From: JASHSH01 sp036490215
GTDB lineage: Bacteria; Pseudomonadota; Alphaproteobacteria; Rhodospirillales; Magnetospirillaceae
DNA length: 25,191 bases
Direction of reading: 5' to 3'
Assembly (NCBI GenBank): GCA_036490215.1
Contig: DASXEH010000044.1
Span: forward strand, 1-25,191
Below, in pieces: positions 5,983 through 12,511 of the stretch (position 1 is the stretch's first letter; each line of letters begins with the position of its first letter). A program made the translations under genes and the position numbers. Under the pieces are notes generated by a model. The model worked only from the letters and a program-made list of their open reading frames with translations, had not been told where the DNA came from and ran no database searches.

Positions 5983-8388
5983 ATGGCTGATTTAACCCGC
6001 GGCGAGATTTATCCGGTTCTGCCGCTCCGTGACATCGTCGTCTTCCCGCACATGATCGTGCCGCTGTTCGTCGGCCGCGAGAAGTCGGTGCGCGCCCTTG
6101 AAGACGTGATGCGCGAGGACAAGCAGATCCTGCTGGTGACGCAAAAGAATGCGGCCCAGGACGATCCCACCGAGAACGACATCTATCGCGTCGGCACCAT
6201 CAGCACAGTGCTGCAACTCCTGAAGCTGCCCGACGGCACCGTGAAGGTGCTGGTCGAAGGCGGTAGCCGCGCCAAGATCACGTCGTTTACCGACAACCAG
6301 ACTTTTTTCCAGGTCTTCGCCGAGGCGACGCCGGAAGTGCCCGGCCAGTCGCAGGAACTTGAAGCGTTGGCGCGTTCGGTCGTGGCGCAGTTCGAGCAGT
6401 ACATCAAGTTGAACAAGAAGATTCCGCCCGAGGTCCTGGTGTCGGTCAACCAGATCGACGATCCGGGCAAGCTCGCCGATACGGTCGCGTCGCATCTTCA
6501 GGTCAAGATTTCGGACAAGCAGGAGTTGCTTGAGATCGCCTCGGTCTCGGAGCGGCTCGAACGCGTCTACTCCTTCATGGAATCCGAGATCGGCGTGTTG
6601 CAGGTCGAAAAGAAGATCCGCAACCGCGTGAAGCGGCAGATGGAGAAGAGCCAGCGGGAGTACTACCTCAACGAACAGCTCAAGGCGATCCAGAAGGAGC
6701 TGGGCGAGACCGAGGATGGCCGCGACGAAGCCGCCGAAATCGAAGAGCGCATCAACAAGACCAAGCTCTCGAAGGAAGCGCGCGAAAAGGCCATGGGTGA
6801 GCTGAAGAAGCTCCGCACCATGAGCCCGATGTCGGCTGAGGCGACCGTGGTCCGCAACTACCTTGATTGGCTGCTCTCGATTCCATGGAAGCAGCGCAGC
6901 AAGGTCAAGCGCGACATTAAAGGCGCTGAGAAGGTCCTCGATGCGGATCACTATGGCCTCGACAAGGTCAAGGAACGCATCGTCGAGTATCTCGCCGTGC
7001 AGCAGCGCACCAACAAGGTGAAGGGGCCGATCCTCTGCCTCGTCGGCCCGCCCGGCGTGGGTAAGACCTCGCTCGGCCGCTCGATCGCCAAGGCCACCGG
7101 CCGCAGCTTCGTGCGCATGTCTCTCGGCGGCGTGCGCGATGAGTCGGAAGTGCGCGGCCATCGCCGGACCTATATCGGCTCGATGCCCGGCAAGATCGTG
7201 CAGGGCATGAAGAAGGCCAAGACCTCGAATCCGCTCTTCCTGCTCGACGAAGTCGACAAGCTCGGCGCTGATTGGCGCGGCGACCCGACCTCGGCGCTGC
7301 TAGAAGTGCTCGATCCCGAGCAGAACGCCACCTTCAACGACCATTACCTCGAAGTCGATTACGACCTGTCGGACGTGATGTTCGTCACCACGGCCAACAC
7401 GCTGCGCATGCCGCAGCCGCTGTTGGACCGCATGGAGATCATCCGTCTCGCCGGCTACACCGAGGACGAGAAGGTCGAGATCGCCAACCGCCATCTGATC
7501 AACAAGACGGCCAAATTGACCGGCTTGAAGAAGGGCGAGTGGTCGATGTCCGAAGACGCGCTGCGCGATCTGATCCGCTATTACACGCGTGAGGCGGGCG
7601 TGCGCTCGCTTGAACGCGAAATCGCGAATCTGGCACGCAAGGCGATCAAGGAAATCCTCTCCAAGGGCGTCAAGAAAGTGGCGGTCACCCGCCGCAATCT
7701 TGAGAAATACGCCGGAGTGCATCGCTTCCGTTACGGCGAGGCGGAGCTTGAGGATTTGGTGGGTGTCGTGACCGGCTTGGCCTGGACCGAAGTGGGCGGC
7801 GAATTGCTGTCCATCGAATCGGTGACCATGCCCGGCAACGGCAAGAACACCTACACCGGCAAGCTCGGCGACGTGATGCAGGAATCGGTGCAGGCTGCCG
7901 CGTCCTTCGTGCGTGCACGCTCGATTCAGTTCGGCATCAAGCCGACGCTGTTCGAGAAGCGCGACATCCACGTCCATGTGCCCGAAGGCGCGACGCCCAA
8001 GGATGGACCGTCGGCCGGCGTGGCCATGTGCACGGCAATCGTCTCGGTTCTGACTGGCATCCCCGTCCGTAAGGATGTGGCGATGACGGGTGAGATCACG
8101 CTGCGCGGTCGCGTGCTGCCGATCGGCGGTCTCAAGGAGAAACTGCTCGCGGCTCTGCGGGGCGGCATCAAGACGGTGCTGATCCCGAAGGAGAACGAGA
8201 AGGATCTCGCCGAGATTCCCGACAACGTGAAGCGCAACATGACCATCATCCCGGTCAACACCGCCGATGAGGTCTTGGCCAACGCGCTGGTCCGTCCGCT
8301 CGTGCCGATCGAATGGGACCCGGAAGCCAACGCACCGCCCGTGGACCAGAAGTCGAAGCCGGCCGAAGGCGGCGTCGTCACGCACTAA
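5983..8388 (+). CDS. lon: ATP-dependent Lon protease (LonA type)
   Basis: An 801-residue LonA protein. The N-terminal substrate-binding domain begins YPVLPLRDIVVFPHMIVPLFVGR (residues 10 on). A charged helical linker (about 190-280) follows. The AAA+ domain has Walker A GPPGVGKT (355-362) and Walker B LFLLDEVDK (D422, E423). The C-terminal protease domain carries the Ser-Lys dyad: Ser677 in PKDGPSAGVAM and Lys720 in GGLKEKLLAALRGG. Lon degrades misfolded and selected regulatory proteins in the cytoplasm. The start ATG has GAGG 5 nt upstream. A strong intrinsic terminator follows, so lon ends its transcript. Confidence 0.98.
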   Translation: MADLTRGEIYPVLPLRDIVVFPHMIVPLFVGREKSVRALEDVMREDKQILLVTQKNAAQDDPTENDIYRVGTISTVLQLLKLPDGTVKVLVEGGSRAKITSFTDNQTFFQVFAEATPEVPGQSQELEALARSVVAQFEQYIKLNKKIPPEVLVSVNQIDDPGKLADTVASHLQVKISDKQELLEIASVSERLERVYSFMESEIGVLQVEKKIRNRVKRQMEKSQREYYLNEQLKAIQKELGETEDGRDEAAEIEERINKTKLSKEAREKAMGELKKLRTMSPMSAEATVVRNYLDWLLSIPWKQRSKVKRDIKGAEKVLDADHYGLDKVKERIVEYLAVQQRTNKVKGPILCLVGPPGVGKTSLGRSIAKATGRSFVRMSLGGVRDESEVRGHRRTYIGSMPGKIVQGMKKAKTSNPLFLLDEVDKLGADWRGDPTSALLEVLDPEQNATFNDHYLEVDYDLSDVMFVTTANTLRMPQPLLDRMEIIRLAGYTEDEKVEIANRHLINKTAKLTGLKKGEWSMSEDALRDLIRYYTREAGVRSLEREIANLARKAIKEILSKGVKKVAVTRRNLEKYAGVHRFRYGEAELEDLVGVVTGLAWTEVGGELLSIESVTMPGNGKNTYTGKLGDVMQESVQAAASFVRARSIQFGIKPTLFEKRDIHVHVPEGATPKDGPSAGVAMCTAIVSVLTGIPVRKDVAMTGEITLRGRVLPIGGLKEKLLAALRGGIKTVLIPKENEKDLAEIPDNVKRNMTIIPVNTADEVLANALVRPLVPIEWDPEANAPPVDQKSKPAEGGVVTH

Positions 8389-8401
8389 TTATAAGTCGAC
8401 C

Positions 8402-8456
8402 AAATGGAGGCCTCTCTGTGCATCGTTATCGATGCGTGGAGAGGCCTTTTCCATTT
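8402..8456 (+). terminator. intrinsic terminator after lon
   Basis: AGGCCTCTC (8408-8416) pairs with GAGAGGCCT (8439-8447). Inside it, GCATCG (8420-8425) pairs with CGATGC (8430-8435) around TTAT. The outer stem is followed by TTTT (8447-8450). Flanking AAATGG (8402-8407) and CCATTT (8451-8456) extend the dyad, so it could also act in the reverse direction. It lies 14 nt after the lon stop. Confidence 0.85.
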
Positions 8457-8501
8457 CCCGGCCTGATAAATCCGGGCCCCAGGAAATCTGCGCGCCCGCG
8501 A

Positions 8502-8530
8502 TTGACGCCGCGAAAACGGCGGCCCTAGAC
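8502..8530 (+). promoter_or_regulatory. hupB promoter
   Basis: TTGACG (8502-8507) and CTAGAC (8525-8530) are separated by exactly 17 bp, downstream of the lon terminator. The start would be near 8537, giving a leader of about 65 nt. It is one of the two best -35 matches in the window and fits a highly expressed nucleoid-protein gene. Confidence 0.6.
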
Positions 8531-8602
8531 TGACTGCTTCCGTCATGGTCGTGGACTGGGGACGGCCATGTCCGGCGATTGCAACGGAAGGGGGCGACTC
8601 AC

Positions 8603-8878
8603 GTGAACAAGAACGATCTTGTGGGCGCGGTGGCTGATGCTGCCGGTCTGTCGAAGGGTCAGTCTTTGGCCGTCATCGAAAGCGTCTTTGGCGCGATCTC
8701 CGACGCGCTGACGAAGGGGGAGGAGGTGCGTCTGGTGGGGTTCGGGACGTTCCACGTCCTGAAACGCGCGAAGTCCACCGGCCGCAACCCGCGCACGGGC
8801 GCAGAAATCAGCATTCCCGAGTTCAAACAACCCAAGTTCAAGGCAGGGAAGGGGCTCAAGGACGCAGTCAACCGCTAA
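8603..8878 (+). CDS. hupB: HU family DNA-binding protein
   Basis: From GTG 8603 the protein is 91 residues, the standard HU size; GGAAGGGGG (8586-8594) lies 8 nt upstream, and an in-frame TTG at 8579 would add eight unconserved residues. The N-terminal helical dimerisation region starts MNKNDLVGAVADAAGLSKGQ. The beta-arm signature is GFGTFHVLKRAKSTGRNPRTG (46-66), with the DNA-intercalating proline at position 63. HU bends and compacts DNA as a dimer. IHF subunits have a similar fold, but the sequence and the position next to lon favour HU. Confidence 0.96.
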   Translation: MNKNDLVGAVADAAGLSKGQSLAVIESVFGAISDALTKGEEVRLVGFGTFHVLKRAKSTGRNPRTGAEISIPEFKQPKFKAGKGLKDAVNR

Positions 8879-8909
8879 CCGTTCCCTTCGACACGATTTC
8901 GAGTATTGT

Positions 8910-8935
8910 ACCGCCCGTCAAACACGCCGGGCGGT
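8910..8935 (+). repeat. inverted repeat joining the hupB 3' region to the tRNA-Val acceptor strand
   Basis: ACCGCCC (8910-8916) is an exact complement of GGGCGGT (8929-8935), the 5' acceptor strand of tRNA-Val, with a 12-nt spacer. It duplicates the tRNA's own 3' acceptor strand (8994-9000). In a hupB-tRNA precursor it could compete with correct acceptor-stem pairing or act as a weak termination hairpin for hupB. No T-run follows. Confidence 0.5.
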
Positions 8936-9004
8936 TAGCTCAGTTGGTAGAGCGCCTGCTTTACACGCAGGATGTCGGGGGTTCGAGTCCCTCACCGCCC
9001 ACCA
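8929..9004 (+). tRNA. tRNA-Val (anticodon UAC)
   Basis: A 76-nt tRNA. GGGCGGT (8929-8935) pairs with ACCGCCC (8994-9000), followed by A and encoded CCA. The D-arm region reads TAGCTCAGTTGGTAGAGC. The anticodon stem CCTGC/GCAGG encloses TTTACAC with anticodon TAC, reading GUA valine codons. The T-arm has GGTTCGAGTCC. It lies about 50 nt after hupB; no clear promoter of its own was found, so co-transcription with hupB is possible. Confidence 0.97.
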
Positions 9005-9050
9005 TTCCCTTTGTCTCGCCGCGAATTCGGTTCGGAGCCTCAACCCGTAG

Positions 9051-9071
9051 TGTTGCGAGTATGTCGCAACA
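9051..9071. promoter_or_regulatory. perfect 8+8 inverted repeat upstream of nuo (operator or hairpin)
   Basis: TGTTGCGA (9051-9058) and TCGCAACA (9064-9071) are perfect inverted repeats around GTATG. The dyad is 22 bp upstream of a TTGACA hexamer in the spacer that should contain the nuoA promoter, a common position for a dimeric regulator. It is also 47 nt after tRNA-Val, so it might instead help end that transcript, though no T-run follows. I do not recognise the motif. Confidence 0.5.
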
Positions 9072-9093
9072 TGCAGATGTGACACCGCCGCGG

Positions 9094-9122
9094 TTGACAC
9101 AAGAGGTGCCCGGGATTACACC
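9094..9122 (+). promoter_or_regulatory. candidate nuo operon promoter
   Basis: A perfect TTGACA (9094-9099) is followed at 17 bp by TACACC (9117-9122), a poor -10 match. Transcription from about 9129 would give a leader of about 80 nt before nuoA. CTATGC (9150-9155) is an alternative -10, with only TTTCGG as a -35. A promoter is expected here because the upstream tRNA faces the same way and no other promoter for the 14-gene operon is evident. Confidence 0.4.
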
Positions 9123-9170
9123 ACTTTCGGTATCCTGTCGCGTCGCACACTATGCGGTACGGCTCGGGTA

Positions 9171-9182
9171 AAAAACGTTTTT
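9171..9182. repeat. 12-nt A/T palindrome before nuoA
   Basis: AAAAACGTTTTT is a perfect palindrome about 30 nt upstream of the nuoA start, in an otherwise GC-rich region. It may be an AT-rich translation-enhancing leader element or a protein-binding site. The rest of the 9005-9212 spacer shows only the inverted repeat and promoter candidates already listed. Confidence 0.45.
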
Positions 9183-9212
9183 CCGCCCCTTGCGTCCTTG
9201 TGGAACCGCGTC

Positions 9213-9578
9213 ATGGACGACATGCTCAAAGAGTATCTGCCGATCCTTCTGTTTCTCGGCATCGCGGCGCTGGTTTCGACCGTATTTATCGGTGGCGCCT
9301 GGCTGGCTGCCCGTCAGAAACCGGACCTGGAAAAGACCTCGGCATACGAGTGCGGCTTCGAAGCGTTCGATGACGCGCGCACCAAATTCGAGGTGCGTTA
9401 CTATCTTGTGGCCATCCTCTTCATCATCTTCGATCTGGAAGTTGCGTTCCTATTTCCCTGGGCAGTGTCGCTCGGGAAGATCGGACTTTATGGCTTTTGG
9501 TCGATGATCCTGTTCCTGGGCGTCCTGACCATCGGTTTCATCTACGAGTGGCGTAAGGGAGCGCTCGAATGGGAATGA
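9213..9578 (+). CDS. nuoA: NADH-quinone oxidoreductase subunit A
   Basis: A small membrane subunit of complex I, 121 residues from ATG 9213. Three hydrophobic helices are visible: LPILLFLGIAALVSTVF, then YLVAILFIIFDLEVAFLFPW, then MILFLGVLTIGFIYEW. The loop YECGFEAFDDARTKFEVRYY between helices 1 and 2 is the family signature and lies at the quinone-site junction. An in-frame GTG at 9198 would add five residues; ATG 9213 was chosen because MDDMLKEYLPIL resembles the usual start, but neither has a strong ribosome-binding site. The last 10 bp overlap nuoB. Confidence 0.95.
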   Translation: MDDMLKEYLPILLFLGIAALVSTVFIGGAWLAARQKPDLEKTSAYECGFEAFDDARTKFEVRYYLVAILFIIFDLEVAFLFPWAVSLGKIGLYGFWSMILFLGVLTIGFIYEWRKGALEWE

Positions 9579-10108
9579 TCGAGACACCGGCCACGATTAC
9601 CGGCACTGACGGGCACGAACTCGGCGCGCGGATCGTCGCCGAGGAGCTCAACGATAAGGGCTTCGTCATCTCGAATGTCGATAAGCTGGTGAACTGGGCC
9701 CGCAGCGGCTCGATCTGGCCGATGACCTTCGGCCTGGCCTGCTGCGCGGTGGAGATGATGCAGGCTTTCGCCAGCCGCTATGATCTCGACCGGTTCGGCA
9801 CCTTCCCGCGTGGATCGCCGCGGCAGTCCGACGTGATCATCGTCGCCGGCACCCTGACCAACAAGATGGCCCCCGCGTTCCGCAAGGTCTACGACCAGAT
9901 GGCGGAGCCGCGCTGGGTGATCTCGATGGGCTCGTGCGCCAATGGCGGCGGCTACTATCACTATTCTTACGCGGTGGTGCGTGGCTGCGACCGGGTGGTC
10001 CCGGTCGACATCTACGTGCCTGGTTGTCCGCCGACGGCTGAGGCGCTGGTTTACGGCATCCTTCAGCTGCAAAAGAAGATCCGGCGGACGGGAACAATCG
10101 CACGATAA
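9569..10108 (+). CDS. nuoB: NADH-quinone oxidoreductase subunit B (N2 iron-sulfur cluster)
   Basis: A 179-residue peripheral-arm subunit holding the terminal 4Fe-4S cluster N2, which passes electrons to quinone. The ligands are visible: tandem Cys58-Cys59 in GLACCAVEMM, Cys123 in MGSCANGGGYYHY and Cys153 in VPGCPP. The start ATG at 9569 has GGGAG 7 nt upstream, within the end of nuoA. A second in-frame ATG at 9575 forms an ATGA overlap with the nuoA stop and is possible. Sixteen nt separate it from nuoC. Confidence 0.97.
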   Translation: MGMIETPATITGTDGHELGARIVAEELNDKGFVISNVDKLVNWARSGSIWPMTFGLACCAVEMMQAFASRYDLDRFGTFPRGSPRQSDVIIVAGTLTNKMAPAFRKVYDQMAEPRWVISMGSCANGGGYYHYSYAVVRGCDRVVPVDIYVPGCPPTAEALVYGILQLQKKIRRTGTIAR

Positions 10109-10124
10109 CGCTGGCCGGGGGGCC

Positions 10125-10718
10125 ATGAATCAAGCACTCAAAGACCTTGGGGACGGGATCGTCGCGGCTCTGCCTGAGCATGTGACTGCCGTCGAACAGC
10201 CGATGGACGAGCTGGTTCTGCGCGTTCATACGGCTTCGTTGCCCCGCGTGCTGACCTATCTGCGCGACGATGCGCAGTGTCAGTTCAAGCAGCTGATGGA
10301 CATCTGTGGCGTGGACTTCCCCGATCGCGAAAAGCGCTTCGAGGTTGTCTACAACCTGCTGTCGCTCAAGCACAACCAGCGCGTCCGCGTGAAGGTGAGC
10401 GTTGGCGAAGACGAGCCGGTGCCCAGCGCGGTCGGCGTCTTCCCATGCGCCGCATGGTACGAGCGCGAGGCCTGGGACATGTACGGCGTGCCCTTCGCCG
10501 ACAATCCCGATCTGCGCCGCCTGCTGACCGATTACGGCTTCGACGGTCATCCGCTGCGCAAGGACTTCCCGCTGACCGGTTTCGTCGAAGTCCGCTACGA
10601 CGACAACCAGAAGCGCGTGATCTATGAGCCGGTGAAGCTCACTCAGGATTTCCGCAGCTTCGACTTCCTGTCTCCGTGGGAAGGGATGCTGCCGGGCGAT
10701 GAAAAGGCGACGAAATGA
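10125..10718 (+). CDS. nuoC: NADH-quinone oxidoreductase subunit C (30 kDa)
   Basis: A 197-residue subunit of the hydrophilic connecting arm. The C-terminal signature is present: YEREAWDMYGVPFADNPDL, then LLTDYGFDGHPLRKDFPLTG. The ATG at 10125 follows a G-rich stretch (GGGGGG) that can serve as ribosome-binding site. The open frame extends upstream into nuoB, but those residues are unrelated to NuoC. It is separate from nuoD, unlike the fused nuoCD of enterobacteria; this is the ancestral, mitochondria-like layout. It overlaps nuoD by 4 bp (ATGA). Confidence 0.96.
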   Translation: MNQALKDLGDGIVAALPEHVTAVEQPMDELVLRVHTASLPRVLTYLRDDAQCQFKQLMDICGVDFPDREKRFEVVYNLLSLKHNQRVRVKVSVGEDEPVPSAVGVFPCAAWYEREAWDMYGVPFADNPDLRRLLTDYGFDGHPLRKDFPLTGFVEVRYDDNQKRVIYEPVKLTQDFRSFDFLSPWEGMLPGDEKATK

Positions 10719-11899
10719 GTGCAGCCGAAGCCCAGATTCGCAATTACACGGTCAATTTCGGCCCGCAGCATCCGGCGGCCCACGGCGTGTTACGCCTCGT
10801 GCTCGAGATGGGCGGCGAAGTGGTCGAGCGCACCGATCCGCATATCGGCCTGCTTCACCGCGGCACCGAGAAGCTGATCGAGTACAAAACCTATATGCAG
10901 GCCGTGCCATATTTCGACCGGCTCGACTATGTGTGTCCGCTCAATCAGGAACATGCGTTCGTCCTGGCGGCTGAGAAGCTGCTGGGCATCCAAGCGCCGC
11001 CGCGCGCGCAATACATCCGCGTGCTGTATGACGAGATCGGCCGCATCCTCAATCACATCCTCAACACGACTGCGTTCGCGATGGATGTGGGCGCGGGCAC
11101 GCCGCTGCTCTACGGGTTCGAGGAACGCGAACATCTTCTGAGTTTCTACGAGCGCCTGTCCGGCTCGCGCTTTCATGCCGCGGCCTATCGCGTCGGCGGC
11201 ATCTCGCAGGATATGCCTGAAGGCCTGGCCGAAGACATCATAGCCTGGACCGAACGCTATCCAAAGGTGCTCAACGACATCGAAAGCCTGCTCAACGAGA
11301 ACCGCATCTTCAAGCAGCGCACCGTCGATATCGGCATCGTCTCGACCGATACGGCGATGGTGTGGGGCTTCACGGGCCCGAATCTACGAGCCTCGGGCGT
11401 CCCGTGGGATCTGCGCAAGGCGCAACCCTACGCAGTCTATGACCAGCTCGATTTCGACATTCCGATCGGCAAGAACGGCGACTGCTACGACCGCTACATG
11501 GTCCGCATCGAAGAGATGAAGCAGTCGGTCTCGCTGATGCGTCAGGCGATCGAAAAGATGCCGAAGGGACCTGTGCGCGTCGACAATAACAAGATCACGC
11601 CGCCGCACCGTCCCGAGATGAAGAAGTCGATGGAAGCGCTGATCCATCACTTCAAGCTCTTTACCGAGGGCTTCCATGTGCCGGCGGGCGAGACCTACAC
11701 CGCCATCGAAACGCCAAAGGGTGAGTTCGCGGTTTATCTGATCGCCGACGGCACCAACCGGCCGTACCGCTGCCATATCCGGGCCCCGGCCTTTGCCCAT
11801 CTCCAAGGTTTGGACGTGATGTCGAAGGGACACATGCTGGCTGACATCGTCGCCAATCTCGGCTCGATCGATATCGTGTTCGGGGAGGTCGACCGATGA
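10715..11899 (+). CDS. nuoD: NADH-quinone oxidoreductase subunit D (49 kDa)
   Basis: A 394-residue subunit that, with NuoB, forms the quinone-binding pocket. The N-terminal FGPQHPAAHGVLRLVLEMGGE contains the conserved beta-hairpin His that contacts the quinone head group. The sequence continues through LDYVCPLNQEHAF and ends at the conserved IDIVFGEVDR. The family descends from the large subunit of NiFe hydrogenases but has lost the metal-binding cysteines. It overlaps nuoC and nuoE by 4 bp each, implying translational coupling and fixed stoichiometry. Confidence 0.98.
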   Translation: MSAAEAQIRNYTVNFGPQHPAAHGVLRLVLEMGGEVVERTDPHIGLLHRGTEKLIEYKTYMQAVPYFDRLDYVCPLNQEHAFVLAAEKLLGIQAPPRAQYIRVLYDEIGRILNHILNTTAFAMDVGAGTPLLYGFEEREHLLSFYERLSGSRFHAAAYRVGGISQDMPEGLAEDIIAWTERYPKVLNDIESLLNENRIFKQRTVDIGIVSTDTAMVWGFTGPNLRASGVPWDLRKAQPYAVYDQLDFDIPIGKNGDCYDRYMVRIEEMKQSVSLMRQAIEKMPKGPVRVDNNKITPPHRPEMKKSMEALIHHFKLFTEGFHVPAGETYTAIETPKGEFAVYLIADGTNRPYRCHIRAPAFAHLQGLDVMSKGHMLADIVANLGSIDIVFGEVDR

Positions 11900-12510
11900 G
11901 CGGCGCCTCTCACGGACCCGAAGTCGTGCAGCCGACCAGCTTCGCGTTTTCGGCGGAGAACCTGGAGATGGCGAAGAAGACCATCGCCAAGTATCCCGCT
12001 GGTAAGCAGCGCAGCGCGGTGATGCCGTTGCTCGATCTGGCACAGCGCCAGGAAGGCTGGTTGACGCGTGCAGCGATGGATGTCGTGGCCGAGATGCTCG
12101 ATATGCCGCCGATCCTCGTCTATGAGGTCGCGACCTTCTACACGATGTACAACCTGAAGCCGGTGGGTAAGCACCATCTGCAGGTTTGCACCAATGTGCC
12201 GTGCCAACTGCGCGGCTCCGACGCCGTCGTTGCGGCCTGCAGCAAGGAACTCGGCATCGGCATGGGCGAGACCAGCGCCGACGGTCAGTTCAGCCTGGCC
12301 GAAGTCGAATGCCTGGCCGCCTGCGTCAATGCGCCGGTGATCTGGGTCGCCGACGACTACTACGAAGACCTCACCGCCGAATCGACGGTGAAGCTGATTC
12401 AGGCGCTGAAGCGCGGCGAAAACATCAAACACGGTTCGCAGAGCGGCCGCCTGAATTCGGCGCCGACCGGCGGACCGATCACGCTCACCACCTCACCGGT
12501 CAAGGGCTGA
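11896..12510 (+). CDS. nuoE: NADH-quinone oxidoreductase subunit E (24 kDa, N1a cluster)
   Basis: A 204-residue thioredoxin-like subunit with the 2Fe-2S cluster N1a. Ligands Cys98 and Cys103 (CTNVPC) and Cys139 and Cys143 (ECLAACVNAP) have the family spacing. The N-terminal helical bundle includes YPAGKQRSAVMPLLDLAQ. A C-terminal tail of about 40 residues after the conserved core (KRGENIKHGSQSGRLNSAP) is low-complexity, as in many alphaproteobacterial NuoE. NuoE and NuoF form the NADH-oxidising tip of the complex. One nucleotide separates it from nuoF. Confidence 0.97.
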   Translation: MSGASHGPEVVQPTSFAFSAENLEMAKKTIAKYPAGKQRSAVMPLLDLAQRQEGWLTRAAMDVVAEMLDMPPILVYEVATFYTMYNLKPVGKHHLQVCTNVPCQLRGSDAVVAACSKELGIGMGETSADGQFSLAEVECLAACVNAPVIWVADDYYEDLTAESTVKLIQALKRGENIKHGSQSGRLNSAPTGGPITLTTSPVKG

Positions 12511-12511
12511 C

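Noticed and set aside
5992..7161. 389-codon minus-strand open frame opposite lon
   Set aside because: A shadow of lon codon usage; no family motif, and lon is certain.
8918..9100. Minus-strand open frame with AVRDSNPRHPACKAGALPTELTA over tRNA-Val
   Set aside because: Another classic spurious antisense-tRNA protein.
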